Below, piece after piece: positions 32,849-41,391 of a stretch of DNA of 64,000 bases. Source of the stretch: Prevotella sp. E13-27 (GTDB lineage Bacteria; Bacteroidota; Bacteroidia; Bacteroidales; Bacteroidaceae); the NCBI RefSeq assembly GCF_023217965.1, contig NZ_JALPSC010000002.1, forward strand, positions 1,426,001 to 1,490,000. The letters run 5' to 3'. A program made the translations under genes and the position numbers. How positions within the stretch are numbered: the first letter of the stretch is position 1; each line of letters starts with the position of its first letter. A model generated the notes under the pieces. The model was not told where the DNA came from. It saw nothing but the letters and a program-made list of their open reading frames with translations, and made no database searches.

Positions 32849-35095
32849 TCAGCCGAACAGATTCAGTTGTTGGTCGTTTTTTTTAAGTGTCCAATAATTA
32901 TCCCCAGATCTTTGGCCAATATCTTCAAGGACTTTCAAAACTGTCTGATTTTCGGGTGTACTGCCATTCCTAAGCAGAGGTATTACGTTCAAAATAATAT
33001 CATCGAATGTTACTTTCTGACGTTCCCTTTCCATTCTTACCAGGAAACTCCTTAAAATATAACGAATACGCATATTTACATCAATATGAGTAGAGAAAGC
33101 AGTATTCTTGCGAAGCTGATACTTCTGAGTGCTACTATCGTAGTCAAAATTATTCTTCAGAATTGGAGTTAGATCTGTGTATTCTTTCTTTAATAAATCC
33201 AGGAAACCTAATTCAAGTCCTTTTAAGATAAGTTCATCATTGATTTGCTCAATAGTTGCCCCATCATTATTGGCTATAACTCCTTCTATTGTTTGTATAA
33301 CCATCTCTGCAGTATCCATACCAAGATGAGCTTTCATCATTGCCTTTGGAGTACGCACTTTCTTAAAATTGATAATGAGTTGTCCGCTAAGAACAGTAAA
33401 TGGATTCTGGCGTTTCTTGAAACTAGATTGTCCGTTCTTTTGGGGAACTGCACCTACATATTCAAAACCACACTGCTCAGCAGTATCAATAATGAGGTGC
33501 CAAAACTCAGGGTCTTTATGTGCAAACACAAAAGACATCCATCGGTCGAATTTCAACACGCGATACATCTCTTTGATACTTTCTGAAATCAATTTGTTAT
33601 AGTCTGATTTTGATTTTGAGTGTCCTCCTCCCTCTATGGCTTCGTTCTGATAATCTTCCTCTGTGGGTTCTATATCTAACCAGGCATTCCACATAGCCGA
33701 TAAATCAAGATAGGCAATTTTTGCACCATATGGAGGGTCAGTATATATATTATCGACACTCTCTGATGAGATGAATTTAAGATCTGTGGCAGAACCTTTT
33801 ACTATCTTGAGATTATCTTTTGTATTATCGTTGACATAACCGCGTATTTCATTCTTTGCCTCAATAACCTTTCGAAGACGAATCTCGAAGTATTTCATTA
33901 CATCAAGTTCTACAGGTTGTTTAGCCAAACGATAGCGATAATAAGCAAATGCACTTGCATTCCCTCTTCCTTCACTTCGTCCATCAGATTGATGATATGT
34001 TAAGTTTATCTTTGTAACAAGACCCGAGAACATCAACATAAGCGTTTTCTTCACGTTCTCATCTTTCTGTTTTAGAATTAGGTATTTCAGATAGCCAAGT
34101 TGTGCTTTTTGCTTATCACTGAACAGCATGTCTGCTGTCTTGACATCCGAATCTTTAGTTAGTGGGATGGGCTTAGGTTGAGGATATTTAAGTATGGCTT
34201 CGGCTATTTCTTCCTCAGTTTTAGGCTCATGCTTAAGATATTTTCTCTTTATATCATCAAAGGCTGAAACCAACTCATTTTGATTAACCATCGTTGTGAG
34301 TGCATCAACCATAAAAATGGCCATTGGGTTTATGTCCACATTAATACCCTTACGATTAGTTATCCAAGCTTCAATTGCAGTAACACCAGTTCCACCAAAA
34401 GGGTCAAGTACAATATCGCCAGGCTTGCTAAAATTCTTGATGTATTCCTGTACTATGTCCCATGACTGCTTTGTAAAATAGCCATGAACGCCAAAATGTC
34501 TTTTTGCAGCTTGTTTATGCGTTTTTATTTCGTTTGGGAGTTTTCGCGTGAGATAGTCAAAATCTGCATTTTGTGATGGAATATACGTAAGCTGTTTTCC
34601 CAAATGAAAACTGTCCGGCGAAAGCAATATCTTCAGTTTCTCTACATAATAGTCTATCTCGTCAAGAAAAAAATGCAATAAAGGTTCATTATAGCCATTG
34701 GTCCTATATAACACGAATTCAATACCATTGCACAAAGCAAAATAGTTGCTTCTTACTTCGGGATGTGCAGCATAACAGTAAGCTTGTTCTACATAATTTT
34801 TCTCCTGCAAGTTTTCTCTTGGACCCTTCGCGTCAAGTACCCATGCATAACTATTTTCTATTCTAAAAACATAATCAGGAATGAGGGTTATGGGTTTATC
34901 CTTATTTGAACCAACGTGCAAAAAAGGGTGATGCAATGTAAGTTCACGAATTATATTGCGGCTTCCATACCCTAAATATGATAGAAGTGGCATTATAATC
35001 TCCTCACGGACATCAGACTCCTTGAACTTTAGATTGTCTTTGAGTGAAGTGAAATCAATATCACCAAACAACTCTCTCTTGATAGATGCAGTCAT
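32849..35095 (-). CDS. Fused restriction endonuclease-DNA methyltransferase
   Basis: 748-aa single-chain enzyme. Residues about 60-160 form a type I R-subunit-like nuclease domain (IPDYVFRIENSYAWVLDAKG, a PD-(D/E)xK arrangement, then YVEQAYCYAAHPEVRSNYFA). The methylase has DPFGGTGVTAIEA (motif I, about 240) and TDPPYGAK (motif IV, about 470), the N6-adenine/N4-cytosine type. The C-terminal ~170 residues may hold target recognition. Motif I before IV with a long gap is like the COG1743-type methylases. No separate S or R gene. Start ATG at 35095 (MTASIKREL); the longer upstream ORF has no coding look. Either a type II-like system or an orphan modifying enzyme. Confidence 0.8.
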   Translation of the reverse strand: MTASIKRELFGDIDFTSLKDNLKFKESDVREEIIMPLLSYLGYGSRNIIRELTLHHPFLHVGSNKDKPITLIPDYVFRIENSYAWVLDAKGPRENLQEKNYVEQAYCYAAHPEVRSNYFALCNGIEFVLYRTNGYNEPLLHFFLDEIDYYVEKLKILLSPDSFHLGKQLTYIPSQNADFDYLTRKLPNEIKTHKQAAKRHFGVHGYFTKQSWDIVQEYIKNFSKPGDIVLDPFGGTGVTAIEAWITNRKGINVDINPMAIFMVDALTTMVNQNELVSAFDDIKRKYLKHEPKTEEEIAEAILKYPQPKPIPLTKDSDVKTADMLFSDKQKAQLGYLKYLILKQKDENVKKTLMLMFSGLVTKINLTYHQSDGRSEGRGNASAFAYYRYRLAKQPVELDVMKYFEIRLRKVIEAKNEIRGYVNDNTKDNLKIVKGSATDLKFISSESVDNIYTDPPYGAKIAYLDLSAMWNAWLDIEPTEEDYQNEAIEGGGHSKSKSDYNKLISESIKEMYRVLKFDRWMSFVFAHKDPEFWHLIIDTAEQCGFEYVGAVPQKNGQSSFKKRQNPFTVLSGQLIINFKKVRTPKAMMKAHLGMDTAEMVIQTIEGVIANNDGATIEQINDELILKGLELGFLDLLKKEYTDLTPILKNNFDYDSSTQKYQLRKNTAFSTHIDVNMRIRYILRSFLVRMERERQKVTFDDIILNVIPLLRNGSTPENQTVLKVLEDIGQRSGDNYWTLKKNDQQLNLFG

Positions 35096-35160
35096 ACACA
35101 ATTGATAGTTATAACACAAGTAATGACATCTGACTATCAATCGCCAACGCACATAAAGAA

Positions 35161-35304
35161 AGCGTGACACTATTCTTAGCGCGTTAAGCACGGGGCGGCG
35201 TCGGATTGGAGCCCCGGGTCTGTTCTAAGAATGCATCACGCTAAATTGCGTGAGCATTGCTATGTTAACAGACATGCGGGGCTTCCCCTTGAGAGAAAGC
35301 CGCC
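35161..35304 (-). ncRNA. Rod-like structured element, candidate RNA leader or small RNA
   Basis: Four nested stems can be traced (minus-strand sense): GGCGGC (35299-35304) with GCCGCC (35194-35199); GGAAGCCCCG (35277-35286) with CGGGGCTCC (35208-35216); GTCTGTT (35267-35273) with AACAGAC (35218-35224); AATGCTCACGC (35248-35258) with GCGTGATGCATT (35230-35241), closing a 6-nt loop. The result is a long rod with internal loops. An alternative pairing joins 35161-35179 with 35225-35242. A -7 element at 35423-35430 points into it and the restriction-modification gene starts downstream, so it may be that gene's leader. No known RNA family recognised. The structure is symmetric, so the strand is not certain. 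Confidence 0.5.
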
Positions 35305-35305
35305 T

Positions 35306-35620
35306 TCACATATTATTTTCGTGCTTTTTATTCCAAATGAGTTTCCGACGCTCTTGGCTTAACGCGAAATAATAGCGATGCTTTTTCAATATGTTAGTAC
35401 GGATTTCTCCCCGAACCAAATGCAAAGATAGCATTAATTTCCATAACGACAAAATGATTCCAAGTTTTTCTACCAAAAAGTGAGTTGGTAGCATGGCAAT
35501 GTGCGTACTGTTGCTATTTGTAAGAGCCCAATCAAAAATTCGATTCGGCTCTTGTTCTGGCAGTTCTGTAATATCGTTCTGGCATCCTTGTAATCTAGTT
35601 CTTACTATCTTGAAAACCAA
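35306..35620 (-). other. Intergenic stretch with a doubtful 104-codon ORF
   Basis: An open frame of 104 codons covers this stretch on the minus strand but contains a promoter-like element and ends at the structured element. Codon use and composition look noncoding at the N-terminal side; the end (HRYYFALSQERRKLIWNKKH) is more protein-like. I treat it as leader or decayed sequence, not as a gene. Confidence 0.3.
35423..35430 (-). promoter_or_regulatory. -7 element upstream of the structured element and R-M gene
   Basis: TATCTTTG on the minus strand, full consensus. A start near 35416 would give a ~320-nt leader carrying the rod-like structure before the ATG at 35095. Confidence 0.5.
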
Positions 35621-35623
35621 AAT

Positions 35624-35678
35624 CGACGACTTTGGTCACCAAACTCGTCGACTTTGGTCACCAAACTCGACGAGTTTG
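35624..35678. repeat. Palindromic repeat, TTTGGTCACCAAA type
   Basis: Two copies of CTTTGGTCACCAAACTCG joined head to tail, with CGACGA / TCGTCG flanks. TTTGGTCACCAAA is a perfect 13-bp palindrome. It resembles REP-type intergenic palindromes. Confidence 0.8.
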
Positions 35679-35814
35679 TAAAATTATATAGTCAGAACTA
35701 CATCGCAGTCTTGACTCCCATACATTACAATTCTGTCTACAAATCGTGGTCATGTAGACCCACCCCTTCCCTCCCGAGGGGAGGGGGATGAGTTAGTATG
35801 AATCATATTAACAA

Positions 35815-35850
35815 ACAAAGTGCACAGCGGAAATCCGTTGTGCACTTTTG
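35815..35850 (-). terminator. Terminator hairpin after the pectate lyase gene
   Basis: Stem AAAGTGCACA / TGTGCACTTT with a loop of about 12 nt and T-rich flanks on both strands; the lyase gene ends at 35877 on the minus strand. A separate C/G-rich inverted repeat (CCCTCC-cgag-GGGAGGG) lies at about 35769-35786. Confidence 0.8.
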
Positions 35851-35876
35851 TTGATACGTGTTTTGTTTGAAAGCTG

Positions 35877-38660
35877 TTACTCAGCAGGCTCGACGGGCTC
35901 AAGCTTTATTCCGAAGAGATTTACTGACTTGTCTTTCGTCAGCTCGTAGTTTCCAGCTTCGAGTTGCTGAGTATAGGTATTACCACTGCCAGTTATCTTG
36001 TTACCGTTAATCTCGATGCTGGCAGTCTCAGAGGGACCGAAGTAAAGGGTCATTGTCATGGCCTTGGTGATGGTGAAGCTTACCTTTGTGTCCTTCTCCA
36101 TCTTCAGACATGTGCCATACTTTACACCATCAATAGTGACCTCGCCCTTTGAGTTAGAACCGCTACCGGTTACTGTGAAGAACGAGTTGCTTGGGGTGCC
36201 ATTAGCAGAGAATGAAGTGAAGATGATGCCCTCTGGCACTGGTACGGGATTGATTTGAGTGGTGTCCTCCTGCACTCCCTGCCCCTGCTCACCGCTCACT
36301 GCGTTCTCGTCGCCATAGATGGCTACAAGACCAGACTTATAGTTGTCGATGAGAGTCTCAAGAGCGCTATTTACAGCATAATCGGTATCGTCGGTAGCAT
36401 TGTTAAACGTGAACTGACAATCGCCGTGATTCATGCGTCCTGCGCCATAATAGCCTGTAACGATGGCAGGCACATCGATAGCTGCGTCAGGGGTGTATGA
36501 GTACATCTTAGAGGCATCGGTATCGAAATTGTCATAGGTAGTGCCGCCTGCAAGGGTCTTCACAGTGGCAGGAACCTGCTCATCGCGAGTGGCAGCCTCA
36601 TAGCAGTCGAAGCTGGTGTTGTTCGTCTGATAGGTGATGGGCACATAGTATGAGCTGCCGCCATTCTCTGCATAGATGTTGCCAAACGACTTGATGATGC
36701 CGCCATTCTCGCCAGAGAAGGTGCCGTCGCCCTTGGCGTCGGTTCCCTGCTTGGAAGAGAGCAGAGGATCGTGGGTGTGACGGAAGTAGTTGTTCTCAGC
36801 GAAGCAGCTGGCTCCTGTGGTAACGCCTACGCCATACTTTGAGTTGCCGTCGTAGTAGTTGTTATACAAATGAACGCTCATGGTGCGGATGCGCGGATGG
36901 CGTGAGTCAGAGTGGTCGAACCAGTTGTGGTGGTAGGTGATGTAGTTTGGTCCCGACTCGCTCTTCATGCCAAACATGTTGCTCTTACCTGTATCCCAGA
37001 AATGACAGTAAGCGAGTGTGACAAACTTTGAGTCGCTCTTCACGTCGATGGCACCGTCGCCCTTGGCATGGTCGCCAGAGCCGTGCTTGCCGTAATAGAC
37101 ATCGATGTTGTGAATCCAGATGTTTGAGTTGTCGGTATCGAGAGAGATGCCGTCGTCCATGCATCGCATGATGCCGAAATTGCGGAACTCAACGCTCTTA
37201 CTGTTGCGGCAGAGGAAGCCGAAGCCCTGAATGGTGGCATCGTCGCCAATACCCTCAAAAGTGATGTTAAGCTCGCTGTCGGCCTTCCTTCCCTTCACCT
37301 GGATTCCCTCTGCCGAGCTGCCGAACTCATCAACATCGGCAGCCTTGATGGTGCCTATGAAGCGGATGGCGAGAGGAGTGGTCACGTTGCCCTTCTCAAA
37401 GGCTGTGACAATGCCCTGCAAGCCTGTGAACTCACCACTGCTAAGGGTTGCCTTAACAGTCTTGGCATTGGCTGCTGTAACATAGATGACCACAGCGCCA
37501 GCCTTCAGAGAACCATCGTCGTTATAGGCACCAACGCCCGACGTGTAGTTGAAGTGGGCAAAGCCTGAACGGTCATAGTTCCTGACCATGATATTCTTTG
37601 CCAGGCTGGCTTTGTCGGCAACCTCGGCATCATCGGTCACAGGAACTACCTTTACCTCATAGGAGCCTTCTACCAAGCCAACGACATCGGCACGGCCATA
37701 GTTGGAATATTTGCGCACAAGCTGCTGGTCTATCTTAGTGAAGTCGGCATACTTGCCACCTTTAACATATACATTATAAGATGTGGCACCCTCGAAGAAG
37801 CTCCACTTCAGATAGAGTGACTCCTGCCATCCGGCAGCCTCAGTAATCTCTACACCGACGTTCTCTATCTCTCCAGGAGTTGCCTCGTCGCTCTTCTTGC
37901 AGAAGCTGATTTCGCTGACACGTCCGTCATAGACATCGGCAGCCTCAGAGCTTGTGGTCACGGTAACCTTTGAATTGTCAACAAGGATATTGCTCAACTC
38001 GTCAGTATTGTAATAGCGCACATCGGCTGAGAAAAGCTTCAGACCAGCCTGATTCTTCAGCAGGTTCTTTGCCACCGAGTGGTCATCGCCTTCAGGCTGA
38101 GGATCATCGCCCCCACCCTGCTGACCACTTTCGGAAACAGAGATAGAGAAGATGTTGACGCTACCTACGGTAGATGAGAATGTAACATTGCCATCGGCAG
38201 CAACAGTGCCTGTTCCTGATTGTGTGGTGTTCTTGTCTGCAGCAGTAAAACCACTTGTGTTCTCAAGGTTCACCTGATTATCAAGAGTAAGCGCCGTGGT
38301 GCCTGTTGAAGCAAATGAGATGGTCACCTGCTGACCTTTCTTCAGATTAGGAATGGTCACTTCGACATTTTTTCCAGCCAACTGCACACGCTTATCAACA
38401 TCAATTCTCAGCTTTTTAGCAGCAGCCTTGAACAGCAGTCCCTTGGTGGTAAGAAGTTCAGTTTCGCCAGCCTTCAGAGCGCCGTCAATGGCATTTATAT
38501 TCTCGTATCGCTTGCTTGTATCAGTGTATGTCCACTCTGTTGCAGCAGCACTGAGCGCAGTAATGTCGGCAGAGTTTGTACTGGTGAAGTCCCAGCTCTG
38601 CTGAGCATTGCCCATCAGCGACGACAGCAATGCAAGGAAAGTAAATATAGTTTTCTTCAT
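35877..38660 (-). CDS. Secreted pectate lyase, PL1 family, multidomain
   Basis: 927-aa extracellular enzyme. Signal peptide MKKTIFTFLALLSSLMGNAQ; a beta-rich N-terminal domain (about 20-180); an FN3-like region (about 275-350); then a right-handed beta-helix pectate lyase core (about 385-720) with NIWIHNIDVYYGK, DGAIDVKSDSKFVTLAYCHF, YHHNWFDHSDSRHPRIR (catalytic Arg region) and AENNYFR. A C-terminal carbohydrate-binding-like beta domain follows (about 810-927). It cleaves polygalacturonate by beta-elimination. Next to the gene for a protein with a T9SS-like sorting tail. No SusC/D pair in the window. Confidence 0.92.
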   Translation of the reverse strand: MKKTIFTFLALLSSLMGNAQQSWDFTSTNSADITALSAAATEWTYTDTSKRYENINAIDGALKAGETELLTTKGLLFKAAAKKLRIDVDKRVQLAGKNVEVTIPNLKKGQQVTISFASTGTTALTLDNQVNLENTSGFTAADKNTTQSGTGTVAADGNVTFSSTVGSVNIFSISVSESGQQGGGDDPQPEGDDHSVAKNLLKNQAGLKLFSADVRYYNTDELSNILVDNSKVTVTTSSEAADVYDGRVSEISFCKKSDEATPGEIENVGVEITEAAGWQESLYLKWSFFEGATSYNVYVKGGKYADFTKIDQQLVRKYSNYGRADVVGLVEGSYEVKVVPVTDDAEVADKASLAKNIMVRNYDRSGFAHFNYTSGVGAYNDDGSLKAGAVVIYVTAANAKTVKATLSSGEFTGLQGIVTAFEKGNVTTPLAIRFIGTIKAADVDEFGSSAEGIQVKGRKADSELNITFEGIGDDATIQGFGFLCRNSKSVEFRNFGIMRCMDDGISLDTDNSNIWIHNIDVYYGKHGSGDHAKGDGAIDVKSDSKFVTLAYCHFWDTGKSNMFGMKSESGPNYITYHHNWFDHSDSRHPRIRTMSVHLYNNYYDGNSKYGVGVTTGASCFAENNYFRHTHDPLLSSKQGTDAKGDGTFSGENGGIIKSFGNIYAENGGSSYYVPITYQTNNTSFDCYEAATRDEQVPATVKTLAGGTTYDNFDTDASKMYSYTPDAAIDVPAIVTGYYGAGRMNHGDCQFTFNNATDDTDYAVNSALETLIDNYKSGLVAIYGDENAVSGEQGQGVQEDTTQINPVPVPEGIIFTSFSANGTPSNSFFTVTGSGSNSKGEVTIDGVKYGTCLKMEKDTKVSFTITKAMTMTLYFGPSETASIEINGNKITGSGNTYTQQLEAGNYELTKDKSVNLFGIKLEPVEPAE

Positions 38661-38673
38661 AGTTGTCTGTTTT

Positions 38674-39108
38674 TTAACGCTTAACGAACTTTACTATCTG
38701 GTCACCGGCCTTGAGAACATAGACACCAGACTTCAGTCCGCTTACGTTTACAGTTGAATCTTTGGTGACGAGCATCTGCTTGCCTGCTGCATCGAAGACA
38801 TAGACCTGAGTGCCGGCTGCCAGTCCGTTGATTTCAAGACTGCCATCAACAGCCTTCTTCAACTGGAAAGTCGTGAGGTCTTTAATAGAAGTAGGAGCTG
38901 TGAAGCGAATAACCACATTGTCCATGTCTTCTTTGGCAGTAGTACTGTCAGAAAACGTCAGGACAACAAGGTCACCCTCGAAGGTAATCTTCGTCACAAC
39001 CTTGGAAACCACTTCGCCATTGATAATGAGGGTCTGTGTTGCCTCTGCCTTAATAGGCGAAACGAACATCAGCATCATAGCCACGAAAGAAAACAATAAT
39101 TTTTTCAT
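38674..39108 (-). CDS. Small secreted protein with T9SS type A-like sorting domain
   Basis: 144-aa protein: signal peptide (1-21), a short beta-rich domain (LIINGEVVSKVVTKITFEGD), and a C-terminal ~70 residues (SLEINGLAAGTQVYVFDAAG, then VNVSGLKSGVYVLKAGDQIVK) typical of the type IX secretion C-terminal signal. It is mostly signal plus sorting tail, so the cargo is tiny. 13-bp gap to the pectate lyase gene, likely one operon. Confidence 0.8.
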   Translation of the reverse strand: MKKLLFSFVAMMLMFVSPIKAEATQTLIINGEVVSKVVTKITFEGDLVVLTFSDSTTAKEDMDNVVIRFTAPTSIKDLTTFQLKKAVDGSLEINGLAAGTQVYVFDAAGKQMLVTKDSTVNVSGLKSGVYVLKAGDQIVKFVKR

Positions 39109-39175
39109 AATCGTTTTAGTTGTTAGTTGTTTTTATTGTAAAAAATTGTTATAGTAGAACTTTGCATGCCATCTC

Positions 39176-40660
39176 TTACCGCGACGCATGGAATCCTTCA
39201 AGATTCTCGTACTTACGCTTCATCATACGAGTGTAGATGTTGCGCAACCACAGAGGATGAAGCAACGTGAACAGCACTCCAATAGCAATAAGCACAATGT
39301 ATGCGGTGGTGTCGCCTAAGATTAGCACGAGTATTGCTGTCAATGCCAATGGCAGGAACATTCCCACGAGCTCAATAACGAGCTGTATGCCATTCTCGAA
39401 GTTGCCTTTTCCTGTCATTTTCTGATTGAGTGGCAGTGACTGCTTATTATAGACAGCCAGCTGGAACAGGATGAAATAGAGCAGTCCACTCGAAATGAAC
39501 ATATAGGCAAGCATCATCAGTATGGGGAACTTACCCTCTATCACAGCAGGAAGCATGATGATGAACGGCACCACAAGGATGGCGCAATGGAAATAGTATT
39601 TCGAGAAAAGCAGGGTAAGTATGTTCTCACGATGGGTAAGCAGAAGGTCTATATAGTTGCCTTCAGGACCCATTATCTTAACAAGAGCCGTGATTCCGTA
39701 GAGAGCAAAGCAATAGTAGCACCAGAAGATGTTCATGCTCTCACCATATATATCGGTGTAGGCTATGAGGCTGGAAAACATTGCTATGATGGCAAGACTG
39801 GAAATGACTCGCGAACGTATGGCTTTGTTACGGAATATGGATTTCAGTTCGAGCTTGAGATACTCGCCTGTCTGTCCGAAACGGCTGAGGAACGAGAAGT
39901 CTGACACGCGTATGGGCTTATCTACCTTCTTCTCCTCGCGTGCCACTTCCTCAACAACGAAACGGTGCTGCATCACCCTGTTGGCATAATACAGACCAGC
40001 AAACACGGCAATAACGGCAAGGGGCCACCACGCCTGGGCATTGAGCATGACAATGACATCGGCAACATCGCCAAAAGCATCACCGTTATTTATAAGCAGC
40101 GGAATGAAATAAGAGCCATAGACAATTGCTGGCACAAGCCACCAGAACAGCGAACGCGATATGAGCGTGCGCATCATGAGATAGAACTGGCTGTTTATCA
40201 ATATGGTCACCATGCCACAGAACAATATGGAGAGGGCGAGCAACAATCCACTTCCACCTGCAAAGACAAGGAAGCTGTAGGGCAGGAAGAAGCATAGCCA
40301 CAGCATGTTATAGACCGACGATACTGATGAAAGAAGAAAGACATCGATAACGCTGTGACGAGGTATGGGCAACAGCATGTAAGGTTTCACCAGCATTAGA
40401 GGTGTCTGCTGAACCATAAAGCGCAGGAAGAAATCGACTATCAACAGGAAAGGCATCAACCCTCCAACAAACGTCGGTTCATGCTCGCTATTGGCAATGC
40501 CGGCAAATATTGTTCCGTAGATGATAAGATAGAGCACAAAGAAGGCGCCGCCTATGACCATCATCACCTTTGCCACCATGCTCTGCTCGAAAGCAGGTGA
40601 ACGGCGGAAGCCCAGCTTGTCGTGCTGGCGAAGAATACTATAAATCTGCAGACGTCGCAT
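39176..40660 (-). CDS. DUF5687 membrane protein (ABC-2 permease-like)
   Basis: 494-aa integral membrane protein with about 10-12 hydrophobic segments. The cytoplasmic start is MRRLQIYSILRQHDKLGFRR, and the middle loop reads FSFLSRFGQTGEYLKLELKSIFRN. DUF5687 proteins look like ABC-2 export permeases and usually pair with an ATPase; none adjoins here (the ATPase at 28391-29176 is distant). Start placed at the ATG at 40660. Downstream of lolA with a 47-bp gap. Confidence 0.85.
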   Translation of the reverse strand: MRRLQIYSILRQHDKLGFRRSPAFEQSMVAKVMMVIGGAFFVLYLIIYGTIFAGIANSEHEPTFVGGLMPFLLIVDFFLRFMVQQTPLMLVKPYMLLPIPRHSVIDVFLLSSVSSVYNMLWLCFFLPYSFLVFAGGSGLLLALSILFCGMVTILINSQFYLMMRTLISRSLFWWLVPAIVYGSYFIPLLINNGDAFGDVADVIVMLNAQAWWPLAVIAVFAGLYYANRVMQHRFVVEEVAREEKKVDKPIRVSDFSFLSRFGQTGEYLKLELKSIFRNKAIRSRVISSLAIIAMFSSLIAYTDIYGESMNIFWCYYCFALYGITALVKIMGPEGNYIDLLLTHRENILTLLFSKYYFHCAILVVPFIIMLPAVIEGKFPILMMLAYMFISSGLLYFILFQLAVYNKQSLPLNQKMTGKGNFENGIQLVIELVGMFLPLALTAILVLILGDTTAYIVLIAIGVLFTLLHPLWLRNIYTRMMKRKYENLEGFHASR

Positions 40661-40707
40661 TTTCCAAACCTCTTTCTTTTTCTTCCTTATACTCAGCCTC
40701 AACAGAT

Positions 40708-41310
40708 TCAGCGCAGGTCAATGACCTCAGCTGAAGGGAAGTCCTTGGAATTGAACTTGAACAGCCCATCAGAAAGAGACTCACGCTTGAAATCGCTGAT
40801 AGTGAATATTGTCCAACGTCCATTCTGAAGAATCTTAACCTCAGTAGGCGTGTATCCTTTTTTCTCAATGCTGATGAACATCTCCTTAATCTTCTGCTTA
40901 GAATCGTTAGAGGTAAGATGAACGGTGAAGATCTTATCGTTCTTCGTCATTGAATAGCGGAATCCCTTCTTGTAAAGATTAATGAAGTTATAGGGATTGA
41001 TAGCCTGAAGCTGAGCCTCGGTAGGCGTTGACACGTTCACCTCATTGTTCTTGTTAAGATAGGTCCACTGGGTAGTGCCATCGAACCACATGGTAGCAAG
41101 AGGTGTTGTGGCATAGAACTTACGGCCTTTCACGGCAATGCTTCCGTTTGTGTTTCCGAAAGAAGCGCTCTGCATGACGAAAGAAGCCTTTACGCCATTC
41201 TTGGAACTTACTACTGCCGCGCACTTGTCCAGAACGGTCTTAGCGTCCTGAGAGAAGCCCTGAACGTGCTGCATAAGAGCGAGCACTAATACAAAAAGTA
41301 TCTTTTTCAT
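40708..41310 (-). CDS. lolA: LolA-like outer-membrane lipoprotein carrier
   Basis: 200-aa periplasmic protein: signal peptide (1-21), then a single half-barrel domain (VLDKCAAVVSSKNGVKASFV, GSIAVKGRKFYATTPLATMW, YLNKNNEVNVSTP). Length and strand order fit LolA, which carries lipoproteins from the LolCDE release complex. Placement right after ftsK is typical of Bacteroidetes. Confidence 0.88.
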   Translation of the reverse strand: MKKILFVLVLALMQHVQGFSQDAKTVLDKCAAVVSSKNGVKASFVMQSASFGNTNGSIAVKGRKFYATTPLATMWFDGTTQWTYLNKNNEVNVSTPTEAQLQAINPYNFINLYKKGFRYSMTKNDKIFTVHLTSNDSKQKIKEMFISIEKKGYTPTEVKILQNGRWTIFTISDFKRESLSDGLFKFNSKDFPSAEVIDLR

Positions 41311-41391
41311 AATAATCTGTCTTGTTTAGATAAATTAAACGATTCTCATCAAGTAAGATGCTATGAACAGCCAAAAGTTTAAACAACTGAT

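Noticed and set aside
35161..35304. tmRNA, SRP RNA, RNase P RNA or tRNA identity for the structured element
   Set aside because: None of the conserved signature sequences of these RNAs is visible.
35161..35304. Integron attC site
   Set aside because: One GTTRRRY-like box occurs by chance, but no matching RYYYAAC partner at the right place and no integrase.
35306..35620. 104-aa minus-strand ORF as a real gene
   Set aside because: It overlaps a promoter-like element and ends at the structured element; no family recognised.
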